A DNA stretch of 29,108 nt, from positions 1-29,108 of IMG/VR virus record IMGVR_UViG_3300044998_000332. The stretch is one strand, 5' to 3'. Position 1 is the first letter of the stretch, and every line of letters begins with the position of its first letter. This DNA comes from a virus. The translations under genes and the position numbers were made by a program. Below are positions 9,050-17,576 of the stretch, piece by piece. A model generated the notes under the pieces. The model was not told the DNA's origin. It saw nothing but the letters and a program-made list of their open reading frames with translations, and made no database searches.

Positions 9050-9676
9050 ATGTCAGACGAATTTGCCCCGAATGGCCCCGAACAGGGAGAGCCAGAGCGG
9101 ACAGGCAACGAGTCCCGCAATCTGTTCGAGGACGAAAACTTCCGCAAGTTGCAAGCCGGTTGGCAGCGCAAGATTGAAGAGGCCCGCCAGCTTGCCCTCG
9201 CTAAGGATAACCAGATCGCCCAACTCGCCCAACAGGTACAAGCCCTGGAGGAGCGCGGGTTGGACGACGACGAGAAGCAACAGTTGGCCTTGCGGCGCGC
9301 CGAAGCCAAGCTCGCACAGTTGGAGCGTGAGCGCCAAGAGCAGGAGGAACTCCAGCGCATGATGCAGCAGCGCGACATGGACATCCGGCTTCTGATTGAG
9401 ACACATGACCTGCCAGCTTCCGCCTACGACAAGTTGGCCGAGATGGAGAATTACAAGGAAGCCGTGAAGTTAGCCGTGAAATTGTCGAAGGAACAGACTA
9501 ACGATTCCGGCAAGTCGCGCGACGACCAGCGTAGTCCCGCCATGCCCCGCCAGTTTGTGGGCGGCACCATGAATCCGGCCCAGGCAAGCAGCCTGGATGC
9601 CCAGATTCAAGCTGCCAAAAAGTCCGCCAATCCTGCGCGTGAGTTGGCAAAGCTACTGATGGTTCCTCGCGCGTAA
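9050..9676 (+). CDS. Putative capsid scaffolding protein (coiled coil)
   Basis: This is a 208-residue acidic, Gln/Glu/Lys-rich protein. ATG 9050 is preceded by AAGGAG at good spacing. An upstream in-frame TTG (8969) would lie inside the terminator and promoter and is rejected. Residues 1-30 are disordered and acidic, about 35-115 form a long heptad-rich coiled coil, and the C-terminus (160-208) is basic with an NPAQASSLDAQIQAAK helix. Size, charge pattern, coiled coil and position just upstream of the major capsid gene match phage scaffolds, whose basic C-terminal helix binds the capsid protein in known systems. Function is inferred from context and composition; no catalytic motif is visible. 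Confidence 0.75.
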   Translation: MSDEFAPNGPEQGEPERTGNESRNLFEDENFRKLQAGWQRKIEEARQLALAKDNQIAQLAQQVQALEERGLDDDEKQQLALRRAEAKLAQLERERQEQEELQRMMQQRDMDIRLLIETHDLPASAYDKLAEMENYKEAVKLAVKLSKEQTNDSGKSRDDQRSPAMPRQFVGGTMNPAQASSLDAQIQAAKKSANPARELAKLLMVPRA

Positions 9677-9692
9677 GCCGGGGAGGAACTCT

Positions 9693-10847
9693 ATGCCTAC
9701 TGCACGAACACCCTATACCGATTCCGCCATTGCCAAGCGCATCATCAATGCGATGGTTGATATGGTGGACTGGACACAGGCGCCCACCATCAAGCGCTTT
9801 GGTCTGAACATGGAAGATCGGATGAAGTTTGAGAACTGGCCGCCGGGTGGCACGAAAAAGGTGGAGTGGATGGACGATTCGATGTCGGCCACCAAGACCA
9901 CCCTAAGCGCCAACATCAGCGCTGTTGACACGGCCACCTGTACGGTGGCGGATGGCACGCTCTTTCACACCGGGCATGTCATCAAAATCAACAATGAAGT
10001 GTTGACCGTCGAGGGTGTGTCGGGCAACACATTGACCATCGCCCGCGGCGCTGGCGGTTCGACCGCCGCTACTCATACCAGCGGCGACACCGTGACGATT
10101 CTAACCATCGCCAAAAAGACGATGGAAGATTTCCATGTTGGTCACACGACCAACATGAACATCGTGTACAACTACACCCAAATCCTGGAGGAGTCGATCC
10201 AAGTCGCCAAAGACCAGCAGATCGCAAAGGACTACGGGGTAGACGACACGATGGCCTACCACCTGGGTAAGCTGATCGGCGGCAGCGAGAACGTGGGCGG
10301 CAAGGGACGCGCAGGCGCGCTGACCTTGCGCTTGGCCCAGACGTTCTATTCCGGCCTGCGTCAGCAGCCGTCGGCCAGCGCACGCGGCATGATGGGCGGT
10401 GTGCCGACGTACATCACCAACTCCCTGGGAGCCACGACCACGGCCCTAAGCCGTGACACCATCCACAAGGCGCTACGTGAAGTTTATGATAATGGCGGAA
10501 TGCCCGATCTCATCCTTTGTAGTTCTTGGGGGGCGGAAGTCATCAACGGCCTTTACGAGGAGTTGGTGCGCACGGAACGGTCGGAACAGCGCGGGGGGAG
10601 TACCATCCGCTACATTGACACCCCGGTTGTGGAGAACGTTGAAATCCTGATTGACTGGATGTGCCCGGCAGACACCATGTATGTCCTGGACTCCGAGAAG
10701 TTGGGGTGGGCCACGGTTCGCCCGTTTGAGGTGACGGACTGGTTCGTCAATGGCGACTATTCCGCCAAGTCTGTGCTGGGGGAATACACCTTTATCGTGC
10801 GCAATGGCACCAAAAGCCACCGCGTGATCCGGCACAAGGCCACCTAA
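9693..10847 (+). CDS. Major capsid protein, SU10-like (HK97 fold)
   Basis: 384 residues; ATG 9693 has GGGGAGGA just upstream, a strong site suiting a highly expressed protein. Recognisable features of the SU10 major capsid family (formerly DUF5309) are an N-terminal DWTQAPTIKRFGL region and a beta-rich insertion (about residues 68-134, containing INNEVLTVEGV and ARGAGGSTAATH). Also present are the PDLILCSSWGAEVINGLYEE segment and a C-terminal GEYTFIVRNGTKSHRVI strand. It assembles the icosahedral head with the scaffold encoded upstream and lies 16 nt after that gene. The family assignment comes from sequence recognition without a database search. The terminase, portal and scaffold context supports it strongly. 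Confidence 0.88.
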   Translation: MPTARTPYTDSAIAKRIINAMVDMVDWTQAPTIKRFGLNMEDRMKFENWPPGGTKKVEWMDDSMSATKTTLSANISAVDTATCTVADGTLFHTGHVIKINNEVLTVEGVSGNTLTIARGAGGSTAATHTSGDTVTILTIAKKTMEDFHVGHTTNMNIVYNYTQILEESIQVAKDQQIAKDYGVDDTMAYHLGKLIGGSENVGGKGRAGALTLRLAQTFYSGLRQQPSASARGMMGGVPTYITNSLGATTTALSRDTIHKALREVYDNGGMPDLILCSSWGAEVINGLYEELVRTERSEQRGGSTIRYIDTPVVENVEILIDWMCPADTMYVLDSEKLGWATVRPFEVTDWFVNGDYSAKSVLGEYTFIVRNGTKSHRVIRHKAT

Positions 10848-10857
10848 GGAGGCCATC

Positions 10858-11442
10858 ATGCTAATCCCAACTCAACCGCGGGTGTACCATCATCCGATTG
10901 AGGGAGCGGCCCCTACCCTGTTCTGGGGGAGTGCCGCGCCCGATGGAGCGGTCTCCCTGTTTGCCAACATGCCCGTGGGTACAGAATACTGGCGGCGCAA
11001 CGGCAAGCAGGTCGAGAAGTACATGAAGCTGGCGGATGACCACCAAAGTGGGGATTGGGCGCTCGTGCATGGAGTCATCGCTGCGCGCCTGACCAAAGCC
11101 GACTTCGTTGATGGCGGCGGCGCCAGCGGAACGTACACCTTTGCGGAACAAATCCCCATCCACGCCACCGTGCGTTACAGCCAGGTTGTAGATGTGGTGG
11201 CGTGGAGTGGCAACACCAGTGCAGTCATCACCATTGGCGATGGTTCGGACGTTGATCGCTACAACACCGGGACGCCAAGCGTCTTTTCGACTGTGAACCT
11301 GGTGGATGTGGGCGCGGTGAGTGGCACGGCCTATCACGCCGCGGCCAAAGCTCCGGTCATCACCGTGACGGGCAATAGCGACTTCACCCCCATTGCCGCC
11401 ACCGCCGCGTTGATGGCGCGCATCTTCTATTACGGCAAGTAG
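10858..11442 (+). CDS. Putative head decoration/structural protein
   Basis: 194 residues, ATG 10858 after AAGGAGG, 10 nt downstream of the capsid gene. The N-terminus (PRVYHHPIEGAAPTLFWGS) is unusual. The C-terminal about 110 residues are beta-rich: repeated hydrophobic strands (ATVRYSQVVDVVAWSG, AVITIGDGSDVDRYNTG, PVITVTGNSD) end in an aromatic ARIFYYGK. This resembles the beta-sandwich structural proteins often encoded next to phage capsid genes. It ends just before a terminator-like hairpin, so it closes the scaffold/capsid transcript and may be made in high copy. A head-fibre or decoration role is inferred from position; a specific family is not recognised. Confidence 0.55.
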   Translation: MLIPTQPRVYHHPIEGAAPTLFWGSAAPDGAVSLFANMPVGTEYWRRNGKQVEKYMKLADDHQSGDWALVHGVIAARLTKADFVDGGGASGTYTFAEQIPIHATVRYSQVVDVVAWSGNTSAVITIGDGSDVDRYNTGTPSVFSTVNLVDVGAVSGTAYHAAAKAPVITVTGNSDFTPIAATAALMARIFYYGK

Positions 11443-11465
11443 AGAGATGCCTGTGCGACAAGGAT

Positions 11466-11494
11466 GGGGCGGGCTGCACGGCCCGCCCCGTTTT
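11466..11494 (+). terminator. Terminator-like hairpin after the capsid/decoration genes
   Basis: Stem GGGGCGGGC (11466-11474) pairs with GCCCGCCCC (11481-11489) around a 6-nt loop, followed by GTTTTG. The T-tract is short, so termination may be partial. Because the next genes have no obvious promoter of their own, read-through probably supplies them at a lower level. Confidence 0.75.
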
Positions 11495-11510
11495 GCAAAA
11501 GAACACCTCC

Positions 11511-12314
11511 ATGCACCTAACTCTAGTCACCCAAACCGAGCTGCTCGGCGGCTTGCGCACCCAAATGCGCGATACCGGCGCCACCAAACGGTGGAGTGAT
11601 GCCGAAATCTACGGCGCCATCAACGAGGCATTGACCCACTGGCACAACCGCGTCACGACCCTGCACGTTTATCAGACCACGATATCCGGGGGGCATGACA
11701 TCGTGCCGTTGCCTGCCTATGTGGGCAAAGTCAAGTACCTGCAAAATCTGAACACGGGCGGCGAACGCTGGGCCGAGCTTACCATGTGGGATATACACCC
11801 AGATGCGACAGGCCTGCGCTCCATCCACATCTATGGCGCCTACGCCGGAACGCTGCATGTTGTACACGAGCGCGCCAACGGGCCGGTGCCTAGCAGCATT
11901 GCCACCACATCGGGCAGCATGACCGCCACATCTGATACTGTTGCCGTCACGACCAACGCCGATGTGGAGCCGTGCGGTTGGATTAAGGTGGATGGCGAGT
12001 GGATGGCATACAGCGGCGTGAATCGCGCCGCATCAAGCGTCACGCTACTGAACCTGGCGCGCGGCCAGTATGAGACGACGGCAGCCACACACAACAACGG
12101 AGTTACGGTGCATTGGGGTGTTGCCGCCCCTGACCGTGTTCTCTATGTGCAGTTGTATGACCAGGTGCGCGCGCTACTGCACGCCATGTATCTGACCGAT
12201 GCAGCCGACACCGAAAAGGCCCACCATGAGCGTTACATGAACTATTTCCAGGGTCGCGCCGATCAGTTCTGGCTGCGCCACGCCGCGCGCGGGCCGCGGC
12301 TGAGGATTGTCTAA
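11511..12314 (+). CDS. Putative head-to-tail adaptor/connector protein
   Basis: 267 residues from ATG 11511. The alternative TTG at 11493 falls in the terminator tail. There is no clear Shine-Dalgarno sequence before ATG 11511, so translation may be weak. The N-terminal helix pattern (LLGGLRTQMRDTG...RWSDAEIYGAINEALTHW) is typical of phage adaptor proteins that dock under the portal: short helices with W-S-D-x-E-I and I-N-E-A. A beta insertion (about residues 120-200) and a helical C-terminus (VQLYDQVRALLHAMYLTDAADTEKAHHERYMNYFQGRADQFW) follow. The stop overlaps the next ATG by one base (TAATG). Family membership is inferred from the motif pattern and from its location between capsid and fibre-like genes. 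Confidence 0.6.
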   Translation: MHLTLVTQTELLGGLRTQMRDTGATKRWSDAEIYGAINEALTHWHNRVTTLHVYQTTISGGHDIVPLPAYVGKVKYLQNLNTGGERWAELTMWDIHPDATGLRSIHIYGAYAGTLHVVHERANGPVPSSIATTSGSMTATSDTVAVTTNADVEPCGWIKVDGEWMAYSGVNRAASSVTLLNLARGQYETTAATHNNGVTVHWGVAAPDRVLYVQLYDQVRALLHAMYLTDAADTEKAHHERYMNYFQGRADQFWLRHAARGPRLRIV

Positions 12315-13072
12315 TGCCTAACTACATTGATCAGTTCAACGAGTGTACAGACCCAGTGCCGGGGGACTGGCTGTGGTCGGTAGATGTGAGCGCCGGAGCT
12401 ACGGACAAGGATCGCAAACTCGACATCGGGCGACTTGCGCTCCTTGCGTTTGCCAACATCTTTACGGCCAACCAACGCATCAACGCGTTGGTTGGGATCA
12501 ATGCCGCCCCCAGCAGTTCAGCGCAGCTATTGACGGTGGCGAATGCGGCTGCCGTGGTTGCGCTGCGGGCAAAGGCGGCGGCGTCGCCAAGCGTGCCGGT
12601 GTTCGACCTGCTGGATAGCGGCGATGTAGCGCGTCACCGTAGCTGGGTGTCGTATGGCACGAGCATCCCGGCGGCGCGCACCATGAGTGGCTACCAGGAG
12701 TTTTCGATTCAGCCTGGGAACATTACGACGCAAACGCTGACCGTGGATATTGTCGGCGGCACGTTCCCACGCCAGCCGGTGTACATGGAGGTGATCGGGA
12801 CGTTTTACAACAATAGCGACGGCACGACGGTGCGCGCGCTGTGGGTGGACGACGTGACATTCTCCACGCGATTGAACGCCAGCACGAACGCGACCATCGG
12901 CGTGAACACGCGCCGGGTGACAGACATCAACGCGGTGACCGTGACGGGGCCGACGGCCATCAACGCTGGCGTGCGGTACACGGTGGTGGGGAGTGCGAAT
13001 CTGGTGCGCACGGGGATGCTGCTGCGAGTGTTTTCGGCGAATGACGTGACTGTTACCGCGAGCGTGGCGTAG
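12314..13072 (+). CDS. Putative tail-fibre/minor structural protein
   Basis: 252 residues, coupled to the adaptor gene through TAATG. The N-terminal module (about residues 8-45: PVPGDWLWSVDVSAGATDKDRKLDIGRLA) matches the short repeat-like segments at the start of phage fibre and baseplate-wedge-type proteins. An Ala-rich helical stretch (about 45-95) follows. The C-terminal two thirds are Thr/Val-rich beta strands ending in VRTGMLLRVFSANDVTVTASVA. There is no enzymatic motif. It is probably a virion surface or fibre-anchor protein. Its function is inferred from composition and neighbours. Confidence 0.5.
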   Translation: MPNYIDQFNECTDPVPGDWLWSVDVSAGATDKDRKLDIGRLALLAFANIFTANQRINALVGINAAPSSSAQLLTVANAAAVVALRAKAAASPSVPVFDLLDSGDVARHRSWVSYGTSIPAARTMSGYQEFSIQPGNITTQTLTVDIVGGTFPRQPVYMEVIGTFYNNSDGTTVRALWVDDVTFSTRLNASTNATIGVNTRRVTDINAVTVTGPTAINAGVRYTVVGSANLVRTGMLLRVFSANDVTVTASVA

Positions 13073-13085
13073 GGGAGATAAGAAG

Positions 13086-13367
13086 ATGGCAAGGCTGAGC
13101 ATGGCTATTGGCGAGTTGGTGGCCGATGTCGAAATGCCCGACGAGACGGCGACGGCGCTGGTAAATGAATATCTGGCAGCATATCGCGGGCCAGTGGGCG
13201 AAACACAGCGGCGCAAATTGCGCTGGTTTGTGCGCCATCTTGGAAATCATGTGCAGACTGTGGCTGCTGAACAGGCGGCAGCGGGGGCTGCGGAGGTGGA
13301 GAGGGCGCGGGTGCGCGAGGCGCGCAAGGCAGTTCAATTTGTGCAGCCGGAAGATGCGGGGGCGTAG
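13086..13367 (+). CDS. Small helical protein of unknown function in the tail operon
   Basis: 93 residues; ATG 13086 preceded by AGGGGAG. It is largely alpha-helical and charged (EYLAAYRGPVGETQRRKLRWFVRHLGNHV, then an Ala/Glu/Arg coiled coil). It lies 13 nt after the fibre-like gene and 5 nt before the large tail gene, so it is part of the same transcript. No family recognised. A chaperone or small virion component is possible, but nothing in the sequence decides it. Confidence 0.6.
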   Translation: MARLSMAIGELVADVEMPDETATALVNEYLAAYRGPVGETQRRKLRWFVRHLGNHVQTVAAEQAAAGAAEVERARVREARKAVQFVQPEDAGA

Positions 13368-13372
13368 CGCGT

Positions 13373-15940
13373 ATGCCAGTTGGTCATGTGGCTTTGGATG
13401 GTCGGGAGTACATGCTGGCCGACACGCGTCAGTATCGCCAGATGCTTGGTAACCAGATGGCCCTCCCTGGTACGCAAGGCACAAACGAGTTTCGGTCGCT
13501 GGACTCGTGGGATGCGCTTCTTCTAAGCGACTTCACACAGGGGTTGGGTGTGCGCGACGTCGCCTCTGGCGGCTATCGTTATGCCGAGGCTGACGCGCGC
13601 TACCCTGGGAGCCTGCTCCCGCTTGCCTTGCCATATAGTCCGCACGTTTTTCATGTTGATCAGGCAGTAGACGAATTTCTGCGCGCCACCGATAGCGGCG
13701 GGTTGATTAGCCTGGAAGTCGGCGTGGGCCGGACATACACAAAGATTCGCCTGCGCCCGACCAATGCCGCCGCGAGTGCTTACAGTTTGTGTATGCTCTA
13801 TGCCGCGCTCAGCGATGGTGTGGTGAAACTGAAGGTCAGTCTGTACAATGCCGTCACGTTGACCCTGACACAGTTGTCGCATGACGTGGTGCAAGCTGGC
13901 ACGCCGGAGACAATGTCGCTGCCCCGGTGGTTGGCGCTGGGCGCCGTTGCCGGCAGTGTGCCTGCCAACGAGCACTACATCGAAATCGAGCCGACCCAGG
14001 GGAGCGTGCGCTTGCCGCTGTTTGTAGTTCAGACCACGGGAGATGCGCCCCACAAGCCAAGACTTTTCGACGGCGCATGGGCGACGTGGGCCAACGACCA
14101 GTGGCCCCTATGGTACATGGTCATGGGAACGTCCCCGACCAAGCTCTTGGGAGGCTTTGCCGCCCACAAGATGACCAGCCATATCGAACATCTGGCGCAA
14201 GCGCGCTCCACAAATTTCGCCACCAATCCTGATCTAATCAACGTGCGCACGACTAGCGTGCTGGGTTACGGTGTCACCGCGGGCATTCGCAACCTGCAAA
14301 ACTACCTGGCAGCGCCGCCATCATTGAAGTCGTTTAACATCCTCTTTGGCGAAAACGTTGCCTACAAGTTCGACCGCGTGACCAGGTTGTATCGGCGCGT
14401 GGTGTCCAATCTGCCTGACTTCGCCTGGACGGGCTTTCCCAACACCAAGCCTGCCTACCCGCGGCCAGCAGACCACACCGTGAGCCAAAGCATTGTCCGT
14501 GAGTCCTACGAGTACAGCCCCGGACAGTATGACGACGTGATCTATATCTGCAACCGCGCAAGCTATGAGGTTACAGACCTGACACATGATGCCTACATGC
14601 CCAACTCCATCGTAATGATGCCGGTGGATGAGGAGGTGGGCTACTCCCTCAATGTACATGCAGACTACATTGCTTACGCCAGCGGCTATTATTTCCGCTG
14701 TCTGCAAAACAAGTTCTGCTACTCGACTGTTTTCTATCGCACCAACATTGCCCTGGGCAGCCGCGGGGCCGGTGAGTCCGAATGGTTCACCGTGGGCGCG
14801 GCGTACCCCATCGAGGCCATCGCCACGTTGGGCGAGAACACCTACGTCATTACGGCTGAGGCGTTGTGGTGGTTTGCGCCAGGGGACATCGTTACGGGTC
14901 TGGTGCAATGGCCGGTGCGCGCCGTGGGGACTGTGCGTGCGGTGACGTGGCAAGAGTCACTGTATGTTTCTATGAGCAACAAGCTGTTCCGCTACACCAC
15001 GGATGGCCGATTGATTGATGTGTCGCCTGGGCTAAAGCCTGGAATGAAAGGGGAGTTGCGCGCGGACATCACTGCCCTGTCGTCTACCGATCACATGCTG
15101 TTGGTAGGCATGGCGTCGTATGTGGTGGGGTGGGATGGCTTGGGGTGGGGGATGGTTGCGCATTTGCCAGGCCACCAGGTGCGCAGCATTGTTGTTGACC
15201 GTGGGGACGGTATGCTCGTGATCCTCACCGACAAAACCGTCTTTCACTTGCAGACGCCGCTGACCGGCGAGAATCCCGTTCAGGCTACGCCCGCCCCCCT
15301 CTTTTCGTCGGAGGCATGGCTGGAAACTGATTGGTTCTGGGGCGGCACGCGGGAGGTGTTGAAAGATTGGGAGTCTGTCACCATCTCCCTTGACGACGAG
15401 TTGATCCAGCCGTCAGATAGCGTAAGTGTTTATGTGTGGTTTGAGGGCGCCAACGCTGCCGACCGCACGGGCTGGACGCTGTTAGGCACGACGGCGCTAG
15501 GGGAATCCGTTGGGCAGATTCGCTTCACGGGCGCCAACCGCCAACCCTCGCACCGTATCAAGATTGGGTTGTGGGTCAAGACGCGCAGTTCACAGCCCGT
15601 CGCCGTCGAAAATGTGCGCCTAAAATATCAGATCATGCTCAACGACACTTGGCGCTGGTCGTTCCCGATCTTGATTAGCGGTGACACCGAGCAACCCCAG
15701 CAGATGTTGGACGGCGCGCCCAATCCCTACACCCGTACACAGCAGATCGCCCATCTGCGCGCCCTGGCAAAGGCGGCGGCGCCGGTGGCGTTCCGCGACT
15801 TGACCGGGCAGAATTACGAAGTGAAGGTGGAGGAGGCAGGTTTTTTCCCCAGCCGGGTAGAGGTCGTCGGCGGGACAACGGAGAGTGACGGCATTGTGCA
15901 GGTGACAGTGGAGGAGCAAGGCGGTGCAGTCTCCGCTTAA
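13373..15940 (+). CDS. Large tail/minor structural protein with beta-propeller-like middle
   Basis: 855 residues. It starts at ATG 13373, 5 nt after the previous stop. Order of segments: an N-terminal VALDGREYMLADTRQYRQ motif and a DSWDALLLSDFTQGLGVRD segment, then a beta-rich body (about 80-250). A long region of short beta strands with Trp, Gly and Asp follows (about 300-640). There, phrases such as LYVSMSNKLFRYTTDGRLID and MLLVGMASYVVGWDGLGWG resemble propeller blades. Next is a jelly-roll-like segment (about 650-750) and a C-terminal LRALAKAAAPVAFRDLTGQNYEVKV domain of the type found in tail-tip proteins. No catalytic residues are evident. In a short-tailed phage this could be the nozzle or receptor-facing tail protein; the domain reading is by eye. 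Confidence 0.5.
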   Translation: MPVGHVALDGREYMLADTRQYRQMLGNQMALPGTQGTNEFRSLDSWDALLLSDFTQGLGVRDVASGGYRYAEADARYPGSLLPLALPYSPHVFHVDQAVDEFLRATDSGGLISLEVGVGRTYTKIRLRPTNAAASAYSLCMLYAALSDGVVKLKVSLYNAVTLTLTQLSHDVVQAGTPETMSLPRWLALGAVAGSVPANEHYIEIEPTQGSVRLPLFVVQTTGDAPHKPRLFDGAWATWANDQWPLWYMVMGTSPTKLLGGFAAHKMTSHIEHLAQARSTNFATNPDLINVRTTSVLGYGVTAGIRNLQNYLAAPPSLKSFNILFGENVAYKFDRVTRLYRRVVSNLPDFAWTGFPNTKPAYPRPADHTVSQSIVRESYEYSPGQYDDVIYICNRASYEVTDLTHDAYMPNSIVMMPVDEEVGYSLNVHADYIAYASGYYFRCLQNKFCYSTVFYRTNIALGSRGAGESEWFTVGAAYPIEAIATLGENTYVITAEALWWFAPGDIVTGLVQWPVRAVGTVRAVTWQESLYVSMSNKLFRYTTDGRLIDVSPGLKPGMKGELRADITALSSTDHMLLVGMASYVVGWDGLGWGMVAHLPGHQVRSIVVDRGDGMLVILTDKTVFHLQTPLTGENPVQATPAPLFSSEAWLETDWFWGGTREVLKDWESVTISLDDELIQPSDSVSVYVWFEGANAADRTGWTLLGTTALGESVGQIRFTGANRQPSHRIKIGLWVKTRSSQPVAVENVRLKYQIMLNDTWRWSFPILISGDTEQPQQMLDGAPNPYTRTQQIAHLRALAKAAAPVAFRDLTGQNYEVKVEEAGFFPSRVEVVGGTTESDGIVQVTVEEQGGAVSA

Positions 15941-16466
15941 AGCGCTGCGCCGTCTGCCTGGTCTGAAGGGTGCAGCCAAACCCACGCAGATACCCAGGTT
16001 GCCGGAACTGCCCAAGCCGTCGGCTGGTGATGACCTGGTGGAGCTATGGGCGCGTGCGTTGGACGATCGCAGTCTGGCCCAACGCTGCGCCAAATTGCGC
16101 GCTCAGTACCCCGTTGGATCGCTCCCGGAGTTTGTCTGCTACGACTGGCTGACGCGCCATAATATCCCGTTCCTCTATCAGGCAGCCGTCTATGGTGGTC
16201 GCAGTCGTAGCGGTGGGCTGTTGCCGGATTTTGTTGTGATGAGTGGGGCGGCTATGGTGTGGCAGGTGCAGGGCGACTACTGGCACGCCAAACCCGAAGC
16301 CATACTGAAAGACGATCGCAACGTGGGGCGTTACCGCGGATCGGTGGTGCAGGGAGTTCGTATTGCTGAGGTGGTAGAGCTATGGGAAGCTCGACTCATA
16401 GGCCGCGCGCTGCGAGAACAAACGCTGCGCGCGGCCCTGGCGGGTCAATCGTTGGGGCGGGCGTAG
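15924..16466 (+). CDS. Small PD-(D/E)XK/Vsr-like endonuclease-fold protein
   Basis: 180 residues from GTG 15924, which overlaps the tail gene by 17 nt and has GGAGGAG upstream. After a basic Pro-rich N-terminus comes a nuclease-like core: GSLPEFVCYDWLTRHNIPF (Glu in the first helix), then a GG hairpin. LLPDFVVMSG supplies the Asp strand, and VWQVQGDYWH replaces the usual E-x-K with Q-x-Q. The C-terminus RIAEVVELWEARL resembles the end of Vsr/DUF559-type cores. Known members nick or cleave DNA; here the altered third motif may mean altered metal binding or loss of activity. Lying last in the virion operon, it might be packaged or act in genome processing (inference). Confidence 0.55.
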   Translation: MQSPLKALRRLPGLKGAAKPTQIPRLPELPKPSAGDDLVELWARALDDRSLAQRCAKLRAQYPVGSLPEFVCYDWLTRHNIPFLYQAAVYGGRSRSGGLLPDFVVMSGAAMVWQVQGDYWHAKPEAILKDDRNVGRYRGSVVQGVRIAEVVELWEARLIGRALREQTLRAALAGQSLGRA

Positions 16467-16472
16467 GCGCCG

Positions 16473-17009
16473 CTAGTCGCGCACAATGCCTAGTGTAATC
16501 GTGAACGTTTCCTGCGCCACAGGCGTGTAGGCGTTTGTCACAGTGAGGACACCATACAGGGACGTAGACGCGTCGGGCAGGTAGAACGGACGGGCCTGTG
16601 CCGACAGTTCGTAAATACGGTTGCCAGCTGCTCCAGAAGCCGTGTTGACTACAAAGCTATGGCTGGCCGCAGTCAGGGTAAGCACCGCCACGCAGTCGTT
16701 AAGCTGCGCATCCGTGGGCGCAAACGGCGCGTTGTCGTTGGCGACCGTGGGCGGGCTGGTAAACAGGTAGAGGCGGAAATCCGCGCCGGTGCCCTGGTTT
16801 GCGCTGTCCACGATGGTTGCGCCGACGATTGTCCCGCCCCGCCCAATGTGGCCGCTGGGGAATCGTGACGCATCGGCAAAGGTGATGGCGGCGCCAACGG
16901 CGGCGCTGACTACATCCCCTGCGGCATACTGCGTTGTGTCGTTGGGGCGCGTGACGACTGCGCTTGTTCTGTACGACCTGTTTGTGAGTGGTTCGACTGG
17001 TGATCCCAT
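16473..17009 (-). CDS. Virion-like beta-rich structural protein encoded in the replication operon
   Basis: 178 residues on the minus strand; ATG at 17009 preceded by AGGAG. The sequence (TSAVVTRPNDTTQYAAGDVV, FADASRFPSGHIGRGGTIVGA, FRLYLFTSPP, YGVLTVTNAYTP) is beta-rich and resembles small phage head or tail structural proteins that start with a RPxDTxxYxxGDV segment. It is the last gene of the leftward operon, 18 nt after the MazG-like gene, and converges on the nuclease gene with a 6-nt gap and no obvious terminator. An early-operon position is unexpected for a virion protein. Family recognition is tentative. Confidence 0.55.
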   Translation of the reverse strand: MGSPVEPLTNRSYRTSAVVTRPNDTTQYAAGDVVSAAVGAAITFADASRFPSGHIGRGGTIVGATIVDSANQGTGADFRLYLFTSPPTVANDNAPFAPTDAQLNDCVAVLTLTAASHSFVVNTASGAAGNRIYELSAQARPFYLPDASTSLYGVLTVTNAYTPVAQETFTITLGIVRD

Positions 17010-17027
17010 GTTGTATTTCTCCTGTGT

Positions 17028-17573
17028 CTAGCCTACCACGGGCAGTTGGAATCGCAAGTGTGGCAGGTGTTTTTCTTTGATGCGTTCCATGCGGGCCTTG
17101 ACCAATTGGGTCAGGGCGTCCACGGTCTTGATGTCCGGGTGGGTGGAGATGTAGAAGATCGTTCCCCAAAGCTCCATGTCGGTTGGCGCAAGCCACGGCT
17201 TCTCTCGGCTGCGGCATTGATCCCACGCTTGGTAGGAAATCACCGCAACCAACTGCTCAACCCCGCTCCATGTTTCCAAATTAACGTTGTGCGCTGTTTC
17301 GGGCGAGCGCGAGCTAGGCAAAGCCGACGCCAACATCATGGCGCAGTCGGCCAACTCCTCCGTCACCGTGGAGTGCTTCTCGTGGTTGCGCGCGTAGCCG
17401 AGATTCTGGCGCATCTCTGCGTCCAGCGCTTCGGCGGCCTCGGTGGCTGCGAATCGGAGGCAGTCCAGGCGGTCGGGTGTGGGGAAGTAGGGTTCCAGGA
17501 TGGCCCGGTTTTCTTTCACCAGGTCAATCAACCCCTTGATCTGTAAGATTACCGGCTTCAGCATTTTCGGCAT
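17028..17573 (-). CDS. MazG-like all-alpha NTP pyrophosphohydrolase
   Basis: 181 residues; ATG at 17573, 3 nt after the ThyX stop, with GGAGGAG in the end of thyX serving as ribosome site. The all-alpha NTP-PPase signature is visible: EAAE (Glu45, Glu48) in one helix, then EELAD (Glu73, Asp76) in the next, the E-x-x-E...E-x-x-D magnesium site. Enzymes of this superfamily hydrolyse (d)NTPs to monophosphates and pyrophosphate. Phage versions are thought to adjust nucleotide pools or alarmone levels. The neighbouring thymidylate synthase supports a nucleotide role. The C-terminal half (about 95-181) is longer than a minimal MazG domain and not recognised. Confidence 0.7.
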   Translation of the reverse strand: MPKMLKPVILQIKGLIDLVKENRAILEPYFPTPDRLDCLRFAATEAAEALDAEMRQNLGYARNHEKHSTVTEELADCAMMLASALPSSRSPETAHNVNLETWSGVEQLVAVISYQAWDQCRSREKPWLAPTDMELWGTIFYISTHPDIKTVDALTQLVKARMERIKEKHLPHLRFQLPVVG

Positions 17574-17576
17574 GAC

